Source of the DNA: an uncultured Phascolarctobacterium sp.
Lineage (GTDB): Bacteria > Bacillota > Negativicutes > Acidaminococcales > Acidaminococcaceae
NCBI GenBank assembly: GCA_900544795.1
Contig: UQWM01000009.1
Location: 13,775-77,774 of the forward strand
Reading direction: 5' to 3'
DNA: 64,000 bases
Each line of letters opens with the position of its first letter. Position 1 is the first letter of the stretch. Below, piece by piece: positions 7,943 to 16,535 of the stretch. A program made the translations under genes and the position numbers. The notes below the pieces were generated by a model. The model searched no databases. It was not told where the DNA came from and was given only the letters and a program-made list of their open reading frames with translations.

Positions 7943-9346
7943 ATGATAGAGAAACACATTGCACATGAAAGTGCTGAAACCATCAGCGCGGTGACTACAG
8001 CTTTAGGTGAAGGCGCTGTAGGTATTATCCGCATCAGCGGCAGCGAGGCAGCGGCTATCGGCAACAGATTATTTCAGGCTGCTTCCGGTAAAAAGCTGAC
8101 TGAACACCCGTCCCATTTGTTGGTTTACGGACATGTGGTGGACGAAAATGCTAATAAGATCGACGAAGTGTTGGCTGTTTATATGCAAGGACCACGTTCT
8201 TATACGGCGGAGGACGTAGTAGAGATCCAAAGCCATGGTGGCCTGCAGTCATTAAAAACTATTTTGGCGCTTACTTATAAATTGGGCGCGCGTCCCGCCG
8301 AGCCGGGTGAGTTCACTAAACGGGCTTTTTTGAATGGCCGCATCGACCTGGTGCAGGCAGAAGCCGTGATGGATATCATAAAATCCCGCAGTGAAGCGTC
8401 GTTAAAAATGGCTGTACGGCAGCAGGATGGGCAGCTTTCCAAGAAGATCAAAGGCTTGCGCCGGCATTTGCTGGATATCGTAGTCAATCTGGAAGCCGTC
8501 ATCGACTATCCTGAAGAAGATATAGAAGAAATCACCTTCAATAAAGTCAGTGAAGGAATGGAAAAGGTCAAGCAAGAGCTTGCTTATCTTTTGCAGCATG
8601 CCCATACGGGCAAGATCCTGCGGGAAGGCTTACAGACTGTCATTGTCGGTCGTCCTAACGTGGGCAAGTCCAGTCTGCTTAACGCTTTACTCAGCGAAGA
8701 ACGGGCCATAGTTTCTGAATACGCCGGCACGACCCGCGACGTGATCGAGGAACAGCTGCTGCTGGGTGGCGTGCCGCTGGTTTTAGTAGATACTGCCGGT
8801 ATCAGGCAGACAGAAGATTATGTGGAGCAGATAGGCGTTGCCAAAAGCAAAGAACAGCTGGATAAGGCCGAGCTGGCCGTAGTGGTTTTAGACGGTTCCC
8901 AGCCGCTGACAGCGGAAGATGAAGAAATTTTAACTGCAGTTACAGGTAAGCCCTGTGTTATAATAGTAAATAAAGGTGATCAGCCGCAGGTCAATGATCT
9001 GGCGGCTTTGCAGCAGCGCTTCGGAGCGGACAGGGTCATTCCTTTGTCGGCTAAGACCGGCGGCGGTTTGGAACAGTTTACAGCCTGGCTGCAGACTTAC
9101 GTTTATGGATCGGAGCACGCGCTTTCAGGTGGTGCTTATGTGCAGAACGTACGCCATGAAAACCTGCTGCGTGAGGCTTTGACCAGTGTCCAAGATGCCT
9201 TGCGGGCTGCGGCTTCCATGCTGCCTTACGATTGTATCGTCATCGACTTGCATAAGGCTATTGATGCCATGGGTTCCATTACCGGCGATACGGTGCAGGA
9301 TGAGATCATCAATGAGATTTTTTCGAAATTTTGCGTTGGTAAATAA
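7943..9346 (+). CDS. mnmE: tRNA modification GTPase MnmE
   Basis: With MnmG it builds the carboxymethylaminomethyl group on wobble uridine 34 of tRNAs. It has 467 aa: an N-terminal tetrahydrofolate-binding domain, a G domain with GRPNVGKSSLLNALL (P-loop), DTAGIR and NKGD, and the C-terminal CVGK box (usual form CIGK). The ATG at 7943 follows GGGAG. Its partner mnmG starts 23 bp later. Confidence 0.97.
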   Translation: MIEKHIAHESAETISAVTTALGEGAVGIIRISGSEAAAIGNRLFQAASGKKLTEHPSHLLVYGHVVDENANKIDEVLAVYMQGPRSYTAEDVVEIQSHGGLQSLKTILALTYKLGARPAEPGEFTKRAFLNGRIDLVQAEAVMDIIKSRSEASLKMAVRQQDGQLSKKIKGLRRHLLDIVVNLEAVIDYPEEDIEEITFNKVSEGMEKVKQELAYLLQHAHTGKILREGLQTVIVGRPNVGKSSLLNALLSEERAIVSEYAGTTRDVIEEQLLLGGVPLVLVDTAGIRQTEDYVEQIGVAKSKEQLDKAELAVVVLDGSQPLTAEDEEILTAVTGKPCVIIVNKGDQPQVNDLAALQQRFGADRVIPLSAKTGGGLEQFTAWLQTYVYGSEHALSGGAYVQNVRHENLLREALTSVQDALRAAASMLPYDCIVIDLHKAIDAMGSITGDTVQDEIINEIFSKFCVGK

Positions 9347-9369
9347 GAGTTTGATTTGTAGGTGACAGA

Positions 9370-11250
9370 ATGTATATCACAGATAATTATGACGTAGTCG
9401 TTATCGGTGCCGGCCATGCCGGTGTGGAAGCTGCTTTGGCTGCTGCACGGTTAGGTGGCAAAACGCTGCTCGCGACCTTGTCTATGGATAATATTGCTTT
9501 GATGCCCTGCAACCCTTCCGTCGGTGGACCGGCGAAGGGTCATTTGGTGCGCGAGATCGACGCGTTGGGCGGCCAGATGGGATTGACGGCTGACGAAGCC
9601 TGCATCCAGATGCGGCTTTTGAATACCGGTAAAGGCTATGCTGTGCATGCTTTAAGGGCTCAGGCCGATAAGCCTTTTTACCATACCCTGATGAAGCAGG
9701 TAGTAGAAAATCAGGAAAATTTAGACGTTAAACAGCTGATGATCGATAAGCTGTTGGTGGAAAACGGCACTGTCGTTGGTGTGGAAGCTGAAACAGGCGA
9801 AGTTTTTGAAGCTAAATGCGTCATTTTAGCTACCGGTACCTATCTGCGCGGGCGCATCGTTTACGGTCAGGTCAACTATGAATCGGGGCCTAACGGTCTG
9901 CGTTCGGCCAATAAATTGTCAGCATCGCTGCTGGAGCACGGCGTGGAGCTGATGCGCTTTAAAACCGGCACGCCGGCACGTATCGACGCTCGCAGCTTGG
10001 ATTACAGTAAAATGGAAGCCCAGTATGGTGATGAAGAAGTCCGCAATTTTTCTTTTATGAGTACTATCACTGAGCGTAGGCAAATACCCTGCTGGCTGAC
10101 TTATACTAACGATGCGACCCATAAGATCATTCGTGATAATTTACATCTTTCTGGTATGTTCAACGGTATGGTCGAAGGTGTCGGCCCCCGTTACTGCCCT
10201 TCTATCGAGGCGAAGATAGTTCGTTTTGCGGATAAAGAACGGCACCAGCTGTTTGTAGAGCCGGAAGGGATGCATACTAACGAAATGTACGTGCAGGGGA
10301 TGTCATCCTCATTACCGGCCCATGTGCAGCTGCAGTTTATGCAGACCATCCCTGGTTTGGAAAACTGCCGTATGATGCGTGCTGGTTACGCTATTGATTA
10401 TGATTGCTTAGACCCGCTGCAATTACAGTCCACATTGGAGCATAAAGCTATCAGTGGCTTGTTCTCGGCCGGTCAGGCTAACGGTACCAGCGGCTATGAA
10501 GAAGCGGCCGCTCAGGGTCTATTGGCCGGCGTCAACGCCATGCAGAAGATCAGAGGTCAGCAGCCGCTGCTTTTAAGCCGCAGCGACGGTTATTTAGGCG
10601 TCCTTATCGACGATTTGGTCACCAAGGGCACGAATGAGCCTTACCGGATGATGACCTCAAGAGCGGAATACCGCCTGCTGCTGCGTCAGGATAACGCTGA
10701 CCTGCGCCTGACCGATAAAGGACGGGCAGTGGGGCTGGTGGATGACGCTCGTTATGAGGCCTTTACGGCTAAACGCAGCTTGCTGGAACGGACGCTACAG
10801 ACATTAGGCAGTACGCACCTGCCTCCTAATGGGGAGGTGCTGGCAAAACTGGCCGAGCTGGGAACTGCCCCGATCCGTTCAGGTATGTCGATGCTGGACT
10901 TGCTGCGCCGCAGTGAAATGACCTATGCTAAATTAAAACAGGCCTTCGAGGTTCCCGAGCTGCCAGCAGTGGTGGCGGAACAGGTAGAGATTTTTGCCAA
11001 ATACGAAGGCTATATCAATAAACAAAAACTGGAAGTGGAAAAAGCGCTGAAGCTGGAAAATAAAAAGATCCCCGACAATGTCGATTATCTGGCGATCAAA
11101 GAGCTGTCAACGGAAGCGGCTGAAAAACTGGCCAAGGTCAAACCGACCTCTATCGGCCAGGCTTCACGCATTTCCGGTGTTTCACCGGCCGATGTCAGCG
11201 TTTTGATGATCGCGTTGGAAGCTATGCGCCGAAGGGAGCAGGAAGCATGA
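9370..11250 (+). CDS. mnmG: tRNA uridine-5-carboxymethylaminomethyl synthase MnmG
   Basis: FAD-dependent partner of MnmE. It has 626 aa, the usual long form. It has the dinucleotide-binding motif GAGHAG at residues 13-18, the family signature NPSVGGPAKGHLVREIDALGG, and a C-terminal helical domain that contacts MnmE. The end overlaps the rsmG start by four bases (ATGA), so the two are translationally coupled. Confidence 0.98.
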   Translation: MYITDNYDVVVIGAGHAGVEAALAAARLGGKTLLATLSMDNIALMPCNPSVGGPAKGHLVREIDALGGQMGLTADEACIQMRLLNTGKGYAVHALRAQADKPFYHTLMKQVVENQENLDVKQLMIDKLLVENGTVVGVEAETGEVFEAKCVILATGTYLRGRIVYGQVNYESGPNGLRSANKLSASLLEHGVELMRFKTGTPARIDARSLDYSKMEAQYGDEEVRNFSFMSTITERRQIPCWLTYTNDATHKIIRDNLHLSGMFNGMVEGVGPRYCPSIEAKIVRFADKERHQLFVEPEGMHTNEMYVQGMSSSLPAHVQLQFMQTIPGLENCRMMRAGYAIDYDCLDPLQLQSTLEHKAISGLFSAGQANGTSGYEEAAAQGLLAGVNAMQKIRGQQPLLLSRSDGYLGVLIDDLVTKGTNEPYRMMTSRAEYRLLLRQDNADLRLTDKGRAVGLVDDARYEAFTAKRSLLERTLQTLGSTHLPPNGEVLAKLAELGTAPIRSGMSMLDLLRRSEMTYAKLKQAFEVPELPAVVAEQVEIFAKYEGYINKQKLEVEKALKLENKKIPDNVDYLAIKELSTEAAEKLAKVKPTSIGQASRISGVSPADVSVLMIALEAMRRREQEA

Positions 11251-11963
11251 GTTTCGCAAAGATCATGCAGGCTAAAGGTAGTGAGGCCGGACTAAGCTTT
11301 ACCGACAGGCAGCTGGAGCAGTTTACTGCTTATTATGAGTTACTGGTAGAAACCAATAAGGTGATGAACCTGACGGCGATCACTGAACCGGAAGAAGTGG
11401 CCGTCAAGCATATGATCGATTCACTGCTGGCCTTTGAGCCGCAGGCTTTTGAGGGTAAAACGCTGGCAGATGTGGGTACGGGGGCAGGCTTTCCCGGTAT
11501 CCCGCTCAAGATATACTGTCCCTCTTTAAAAGTAACGCTGATCGACTCGTTGGCGAAGCGGCTTAAATTTTTGCAGACGGTCATTGACCATTTGGAGCTG
11601 AAAGGCATCCGCTGCGTACATTTACGGGCCGAGGATGCCGGACGTGACCCACAGCACCGCGAGAAGTACGCACTGGTAACGGCTCGAGCCGTAGCACGGC
11701 TCAGTGTTTTGGCTGAATACTGCCTGCCGCTGGTCAAGGTGGGCGGCAGCTTTATCGCCTTGAAGGGCAGCAAATATCAGGAAGAGATCGCAGTGGGCGG
11801 TAAAGCACTTAGCATTTTAGGCGGTAAGCTGGTCAGCGCCGAAGCTGTTAAGCTGCCGGGTTTAGATGACGGACGGGCTATTGTGAAAATAGCTAAAATA
11901 AAAACAACGCCTAAAGCGTATCCGCGCAAAGCGGGCCTGCCGGAAAAGCAGCCCCTGGAATAA
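11247..11963 (+). CDS. rsmG: 16S rRNA G527 N7-methyltransferase RsmG
   Basis: SAM-dependent methyltransferase for G527 of 16S rRNA. It has 238 aa with the SAM motif DVGTGAGFPGIPLKI, the early MNLTAI motif, and ALVTARAVARLSVL. It is coupled to mnmG through ATGA. The mnmE-mnmG-rsmG-parB order is standard for origin-proximal Firmicutes clusters. Confidence 0.97.
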   Translation: MSFAKIMQAKGSEAGLSFTDRQLEQFTAYYELLVETNKVMNLTAITEPEEVAVKHMIDSLLAFEPQAFEGKTLADVGTGAGFPGIPLKIYCPSLKVTLIDSLAKRLKFLQTVIDHLELKGIRCVHLRAEDAGRDPQHREKYALVTARAVARLSVLAEYCLPLVKVGGSFIALKGSKYQEEIAVGGKALSILGGKLVSAEAVKLPGLDDGRAIVKIAKIKTTPKAYPRKAGLPEKQPLE

Positions 11964-11981
11964 ATAGTGGAGGTTAAGTTT

Positions 11982-12866
11982 ATGACAGTTGATGATGGAT
12001 TTTCTGTTTTAGAAGCAGGACGTACGGAAATGGGGACCAAACACAGCAGTAAGGCGATTCAGGTAGTGAAAGTGCCGTTGGCTAAGGTTATACCTAATCC
12101 TTATCAGCCGCGTAAAACCTTCGATGAAGAGGGCTTACAGGATCTGGCGGCTTCCATTGCCCAATACGGAGTTTTACAGCCTTTGCTGGTAGCGCCGCTG
12201 GAAGATGGCAGTGGTAATTATCTGTTGATTGCCGGTGAACGCCGTTTGCGGGCTTCAAAAATGGCACAGCTGCACGAGATACCTGTTATTATCAGTGACT
12301 ATACCCAGCAGCAGATCGCCGAGATCGCTTTAATAGAAAATCTGCAGCGGGAAGACCTGCATTATTTGGAAGAGGCCGAAGGCTATGAGCTGCTGATGAA
12401 TGAATTTCATCTGACGCAGGATTCTATGGCGTCCAGGGTAGGCAAAAAGCAATCGACTATTGCCAATAAGCTGCGCTTACTGCGGCTGCCTCAGGCTGTT
12501 CGTGAAGCGTTGCGCAAAAACAGCTTGACCGAGCGCCATGCCAGGGTACTGCTTAAACTGCCGACAGAGGCAGAGCAGCAGCAGATCATAGAAGCAATCG
12601 TCAAAAACAGTTTAAGCGTGCGTCAGACAGAAGAATATGTTAAAAAATATTTGGAAGCGGGCGAGGGCGAAGTCACTCCGAAAAAGAAACGGCTGGTCAT
12701 CGTCAACGATGTGCGCATTTATTTAAACAGCATCAAGCAGATCGTTTCGACCATCAAGGACGTTGGTATCCCCGTATCCATGGAGCAGGATGTGGACGGC
12801 GGAGACGTGCTGGTGACTTTGCGTATCCGCAATACTAAAAAACAAAAAGAACAGCGGTTGTTTTAA
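11982..12866 (+). CDS. noc: ParB-family nucleoid occlusion-like protein
   Basis: ParB-type DNA-binding protein of 294 aa in the position of Bacillus noc, directly after rsmG. It has the ParB N-terminal CTPase motif (NPYQPRKTF...GERRLRASKMA), the ENLQREDLHYLEEAEGY motif, and an HTH (SMASRVGKKQSTIANKLRLLRLP). The ATG at 11982 follows GTGGAGG. A second ParB is encoded at 21061. The N-terminus does not show an obvious membrane-targeting amphipathic helix as in Bacillus Noc, so noc rather than a second parB is inferred from synteny. Confidence 0.82.
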   Translation: MTVDDGFSVLEAGRTEMGTKHSSKAIQVVKVPLAKVIPNPYQPRKTFDEEGLQDLAASIAQYGVLQPLLVAPLEDGSGNYLLIAGERRLRASKMAQLHEIPVIISDYTQQQIAEIALIENLQREDLHYLEEAEGYELLMNEFHLTQDSMASRVGKKQSTIANKLRLLRLPQAVREALRKNSLTERHARVLLKLPTEAEQQQIIEAIVKNSLSVRQTEEYVKKYLEAGEGEVTPKKKRLVIVNDVRIYLNSIKQIVSTIKDVGIPVSMEQDVDGGDVLVTLRIRNTKKQKEQRLF

Positions 12867-12875
12867 AAATTACAG

Positions 12876-12903
12876 GCAGCGATGGCTATCGCTGCTTTTT
12901 CTT
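12876..12903 (+). terminator. Intrinsic terminator after noc
   Basis: Stem GCAGCGAT / ATCGCTGC, loop of four bases, then TTTTTCTTTG. Ends the mnmE-to-noc transcript. Confidence 0.85.
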
Positions 12904-12999
12904 TGTTTTAAGAAGGCGGCAGAAGAATTGTTCTGTACAAATCTGCCGGATGTAGTAAAATAAGTATAAAAGTGATGCAGTATAAGGGAGGGTCATTCC

Positions 13000-14016
13000 A
13001 TGGATTATAACGAGGTTTTACAAACAGCACGTACAAAAATAGGCACTAAATGCAAGGCTTGCCCGGTCTGTAACGGCATTGCTTGCCGCAATACCATGCC
13101 CGGCCCCGGCGCTAAAGGCGTAGGCGATACGGCTATCCGCAACTACCAAAAATGGCAGGATATCCGCGTCAATATGGATACGCTCTGCGCTAAGAGAACT
13201 ATCAATACAGGGCTGGAGCTTTTTGGCAAGCATTTCCAGTACCCGTTTTTTGCAGGCCCAGTAGGTGCTGTGGCTATGCATTACAGTGATGCTTACAGCG
13301 ACGTTACCTATAACGAAGTGCTGGTTTCTGCCTGTGCGGAAAATGGTATTGCCGCTTTTACCGGCGATGGTTTGGATGGCAGTGTGATGCAGGCGGCAAC
13401 GCAGGCTATTGGCGCAGTTGCTGGTTTGGGTATACCTACCGTCAAACCCTGGAATTTGGAAACGATCCAAGAAAAACTGGCATTGGTACGCCAGTCAGGT
13501 GCTTTTGCGGTAGCAATGGATATTGATGCTGCGGGCCTGCCATTTTTGCAGAATATGACGCCGCCTGCAGGTAGTAAATCAGTGTCCGAGCTGGCGGAGA
13601 TAGCTAAAATGGCGGGCGTGCCGTTTATCGTTAAAGGTGTGATGACTGCTAAAGGAGCTTTGAAAGCCCACGAAGCCGGAGCGCAGGCCATCATTGTTTC
13701 TAATCATGGTGGGCGTGTACTGGATCAATGCCCGGCAACAGCCGAGGTACTGCCAGAGATCGCAGCGGCAGTTGGCGGCAAAATGAAGATCATCGTTGAC
13801 GGCGGAATTCGCAGCGGCGTCGATATTTTTAAAGCGCTGGCTTTGGGTGCTGATGCCGTGGTTATCGCCCGTCCCTTTGTAACGGCAGTTTTTGGCGGTG
13901 GTAAAGAAGGGGTTAAGGTATATATAGAAAAGCTGGCGGCAGAATTGCAGGATACTATGGCCATGTGCGGCGCGGCTAATTTAGAGGAAATAACAGCGGA
14001 TATGATACGCCGCTAA
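13000..14016 (+). CDS. FMN-dependent alpha-hydroxy-acid dehydrogenase family protein
   Basis: TIM-barrel flavoenzyme of the lactate oxidase/glycolate oxidase/isopentenyl isomerase superfamily, 338 aa. The flavin and catalytic signature IIVSNHGGRVLDQ (about residues 232-244) and the IIVDGGIRSGVDIFKALALGA phosphate-binding region are intact. A CKACPVCNGIACR cysteine cluster near the N-terminus is notable for this family and could hold a metal or disulfide. It has its own GGGAGG site and stands alone between two terminators. The substrate cannot be read from the sequence. Confidence 0.85.
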   Translation: MDYNEVLQTARTKIGTKCKACPVCNGIACRNTMPGPGAKGVGDTAIRNYQKWQDIRVNMDTLCAKRTINTGLELFGKHFQYPFFAGPVGAVAMHYSDAYSDVTYNEVLVSACAENGIAAFTGDGLDGSVMQAATQAIGAVAGLGIPTVKPWNLETIQEKLALVRQSGAFAVAMDIDAAGLPFLQNMTPPAGSKSVSELAEIAKMAGVPFIVKGVMTAKGALKAHEAGAQAIIVSNHGGRVLDQCPATAEVLPEIAAAVGGKMKIIVDGGIRSGVDIFKALALGADAVVIARPFVTAVFGGGKEGVKVYIEKLAAELQDTMAMCGAANLEEITADMIRR

Positions 14017-14056
14017 GAATGTAAAATTTTAAAAGAAAATATAATAGAAGCATTAC

Positions 14057-14086
14057 AAGCGGATGTTTCACGTGAAACATCCGCTT
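14057..14086. promoter_or_regulatory. parS site 1 inside a 30-bp perfect palindrome
   Basis: The consensus parS TGTTTCACGTGAAACA lies at 14064-14079. Both arms extend by AAGCGGA-type bases to a perfect 30-bp palindrome followed by a T run (14085-14089), so the RNA would form an intrinsic-terminator hairpin. It lies 40 bp after the FMN dehydrogenase stop. The dual role of ParB loading site and terminator is inference. Confidence 0.9.
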
Positions 14087-14123
14087 TTTATAAGGACTGC
14101 CGAAAATGGCAGGGGAGAAACAA

Positions 14124-14594
14124 ATGAAAATAAAAAAAATCACGATACGCGAGCAGTCGGTGCTGGCGGCATTGCTGCTGATCTGGGAGGATTCGGTGCG
14201 GCAAAGCCATCACTTTTTGACGGAAGCGGACATTGCCGGTCTGCGGCCGCTGGTATTACAGGGGCTGGCACAGATACCAGAACTATGGGGACTATGCACG
14301 CTTGACGGAACTTATGCAGGCTTTATGGGCATTGACGGGCAGAAGCTGGAAATGCTTTTTATCAAGGGCGATCAGCGGGGCCGGGGTTTAGGGTCGCTGT
14401 TGCTGGCGCAGGCTATAGAAAAGCTTGGAGTTACAGAAGTAGATGTCAACGAACAGAACCCGCAGGCGCAGGACTTTTACTATAAGCATGGCTTTTATCA
14501 AGGTGTACGTTCAGAACTGGATGGGCAGGGTAATCCTTTCCCTATCCTGCATTTAAGCCTTCAAGAAAAGTTGAAGAAAGGCGGCAAGTTATGA
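14124..14594 (+). CDS. GNAT family N-acetyltransferase
   Basis: A 156-aa GNAT acyltransferase. The acetyl-CoA motif A is IKGDQRGRGLGSLLLAQAI, and the C-terminal VNEQNPQAQDFYYKHGF motif is typical of YjaB/PhnO-like members. The ATG at 14124 has AGGGGAG upstream, better placed than the ATG at 14106. It is the first gene of a GNAT-rich run and its end overlaps the next gene by four bases. The substrate is unknown. Confidence 0.85.
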   Translation: MKIKKITIREQSVLAALLLIWEDSVRQSHHFLTEADIAGLRPLVLQGLAQIPELWGLCTLDGTYAGFMGIDGQKLEMLFIKGDQRGRGLGSLLLAQAIEKLGVTEVDVNEQNPQAQDFYYKHGFYQGVRSELDGQGNPFPILHLSLQEKLKKGGKL

Positions 14595-15058
14595 AGTTTC
14601 AGGCGGCACTTTTGGTAGTTGAAGATATGGCGGCATCGGTGAAATTTTATAAGGAAATTTTAGGACTACGGGTGATCATGGATTTGGGTGCTAATGTTAC
14701 CCTGACAGGCGGAATAGCCTTGCAGACAAAGGAAAGCTGGTGCGAATTTATTGAAAAAGACGCCAGGGAAATAGTTTTTGGTGGTAATGGGGCAGAGCTT
14801 TATTTTGAAGAAGATACTTTTGATGATTTTTTGAAGAAGCTGGCTGCGTTAAAAAATATTAGTTATGTCCATCAGGTCAAAGAATATGCCTGAGGTCAGC
14901 GTGCAGTGAGGTTTTATGATCCGGACAGGCATATCCTGGAAGTGGGCGAAAATATGAAAGCTGTTTGCCAGCGGTTTTTAAACAGCGGTATGAGTATAGA
15001 GGAAACTGCCGTCAGGATGGACGTGCCGGAGAAATTTGTGCGGGCCTGTGCCAGATAG
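14591..15058 (+). pseudogene. VOC/glyoxalase-like protein interrupted by in-frame TGA
   Basis: The frame starts MKFQAALLVVEDMAASVKFYKEILG, a vicinal-oxygen-chelate fold, and stops at TGA 14891 after KEYA. The same frame continues with GQRAVRFYDPDRHILEVGENM and ends at TAG 15056, giving 155 residues in all. Relatives read EYxWGQR at this point, so TGG appears to have become TGA. The stop removes the metal-binding C-terminal strand. It overlaps the upstream GNAT gene by four bases. It is either a pseudogene or a read-through gene; DUF3788 nearby has the same lesion. Confidence 0.75.
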
Positions 15059-15072
15059 AGTGTTTCAACAGG

Positions 15073-15525
15073 ATGAAACTGGAGATCAAGCTGCTGACAG
15101 AAGCAGAAATAGATTGGTTGGTACCTTTTTTAACAGCGCTGGCAGACTATCATAACCAGGTAGCTGTCAATTTTTCGGGGTGTTATCCGTTGGTTAGCGT
15201 CAGCGATAAATGTGTTGTACTTAAAAATGGTCTTGCTACAGGTAAAAGTAAAGCCGCTGTGGTGCTTGCTAATGGTAAAAGGGAAGGCTGCTGCGTTTTT
15301 TCCCAAACCGGAAAATTTGGAAGTATCGATTACCTTTATATTAATGAGCAGCTGCGCGGCCATGGTGCAGGTGCTTTGCTGATGTGCTGGATGTTGAAGG
15401 AACTGGGACGGACGGGTGTGGAATTGCTCGAACTGAAAGCGGTTGTCGGCAACGGTCAGGCTGTCCGGTTTTATGAACATTATGGTTTTGCGTCCAAAGC
15501 AATAGTGCTGGCTAAAAAGTTGTGA
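15073..15525 (+). CDS. GNAT family N-acetyltransferase
   Basis: A 150-aa GNAT protein with IDYLYINEQLRGHGAGALLMCWMLKEL as the acetyl-CoA motif and AVVGNGQAVRFYEHYGF at the C-terminus. The ATG at 15073 was chosen because the family N-terminus (MKLEIKLLTEAEIDWL) begins there. The longer frame from 14965 runs through the end of the VOC gene in another frame. The ribosome-binding site is weak (GAG), suggesting coupling to the VOC gene. Confidence 0.82.
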   Translation: MKLEIKLLTEAEIDWLVPFLTALADYHNQVAVNFSGCYPLVSVSDKCVVLKNGLATGKSKAAVVLANGKREGCCVFSQTGKFGSIDYLYINEQLRGHGAGALLMCWMLKELGRTGVELLELKAVVGNGQAVRFYEHYGFASKAIVLAKKL

Positions 15526-15556
15526 TAACAAGTGTAAGTAAACAAAGGAGAAGCTT

Positions 15557-15970
15557 ATGCTGGAGAAAATACCTTCACAGGAAGCTGTACAGGAATTAAT
15601 TGGGGACCGACTTTTTATAGTCTGGCAGCAGCTGTGTGCTTTGATTGAAGCAAACTACGATATGGAGCAGCTGTGGAACCAAGGCGGCAAGGCCTGGGAT
15701 TATGAATATAAGTACCGGCGCGGCGGCAAAACTTTATGCGGTATTTATCTGCGTGCTGGATGCCTGGGTTTTATGGTGATTTTGGGTAAAGCCGAACGGG
15801 AAAAGTTTGAGAACGACAGGGATAACTATACCCTGGCGGTGCAGCAGCTGTATGATGCGGCGATTACCTACTATGACGGGAAGTGACTGCTGCTGGAGGT
15901 AAAGGATACGTTGCTGTTTGGTGATTTCAGCAAGCTGCTGCTGCTGAAACGCAAGCCCAATAAAAAATAA
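15557..15970 (+). pseudogene. DUF3788 family protein interrupted by in-frame TGA
   Basis: The frame begins MLEKIPSQEAVQELIGDRLF and reaches YYDGK before TGA at 15884. It continues in frame as LLLEVKDTLLFGDFSKLLLLKRKPNKK to TAA 15968, the expected DUF3788 C-terminus; total 137 residues. Relatives commonly have a Trp after DGK, so this is again TGG to TGA. An AAAGGAG site precedes the ATG. The function of DUF3788 is unknown. Confidence 0.7.
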
Positions 15971-16010
15971 GTAGGGCTGCAAAATCATAAGAACGAGAGC
16001 TGGTGTAAGG

Positions 16011-16535
16011 ATGCTGAGATTACGTCCCTTTAAAAATAGCGATGCGGCATATTTGCCTGCTTGGATCGTTGATGAACGGGAGTTTTATTTTTGGAGTGCC
16101 GGAAAATTTACTTATCCGCTGACTGCAGAGCAGGTGCTGGACTATGCGGAAAAAATTGCCGCTGACGAGGCAGCCTGGCCGTTGACCGTGCTGGATGGCG
16201 AGGGTAGACCAGTAGGGCACATCCTGCTGCGTCGTGCAGATTATGTTAATAACAGTATCCATTTAGGTTTTGTGCTGCTAGCGCCGGCTATGCGCGGCAA
16301 TGGCAGAGGCCGGGACTTAGTGCGGTTGGTTCAACGCTATGTGCAGGATATTTTGGGGATGCGCCGCCTGACTTTGGGTGTTTTTAACAATAATCTGTCG
16401 GCGCAGCATTGTTATGAGCAGGAAGGTTTTAGAAAATGCTTAGGTGTAACGGCTATTTTTCCTCTGCACCAGCTGGAATTTTTAGGGGAACAATGGGAGA
16501 TAGTAGAAATGGAGTGGTTGGCTGATGCAAACTGA
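16011..16535 (+). CDS. GNAT acetyltransferase, RimJ/RimL type
   Basis: A 174-aa acetyltransferase with MLRLRPFKNSDAAYL at the start, the acetyl-CoA loop MRGNGRGRDLVRLV and the NNLSAQHCYEQEGF motif, features of RimJ/RimL-like N-terminal acetylases. It overlaps the following GNAT gene by 11 bases, so the two are coupled. The substrate (ribosomal protein, antibiotic or metabolite) cannot be inferred. Confidence 0.85.
   Translation: MLRLRPFKNSDAAYLPAWIVDEREFYFWSAGKFTYPLTAEQVLDYAEKIAADEAAWPLTVLDGEGRPVGHILLRRADYVNNSIHLGFVLLAPAMRGNGRGRDLVRLVQRYVQDILGMRRLTLGVFNNNLSAQHCYEQEGFRKCLGVTAIFPLHQLEFLGEQWEIVEMEWLADAN

Noticed and set aside
14591..15970. TGA codons as selenocysteine or as genome-wide Trp reassignment
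   Set aside because: The homologous residue is Trp, no SECIS-like hairpin was noticed, and TGA is a normal stop in neighbouring genes such as mnmG and livF.
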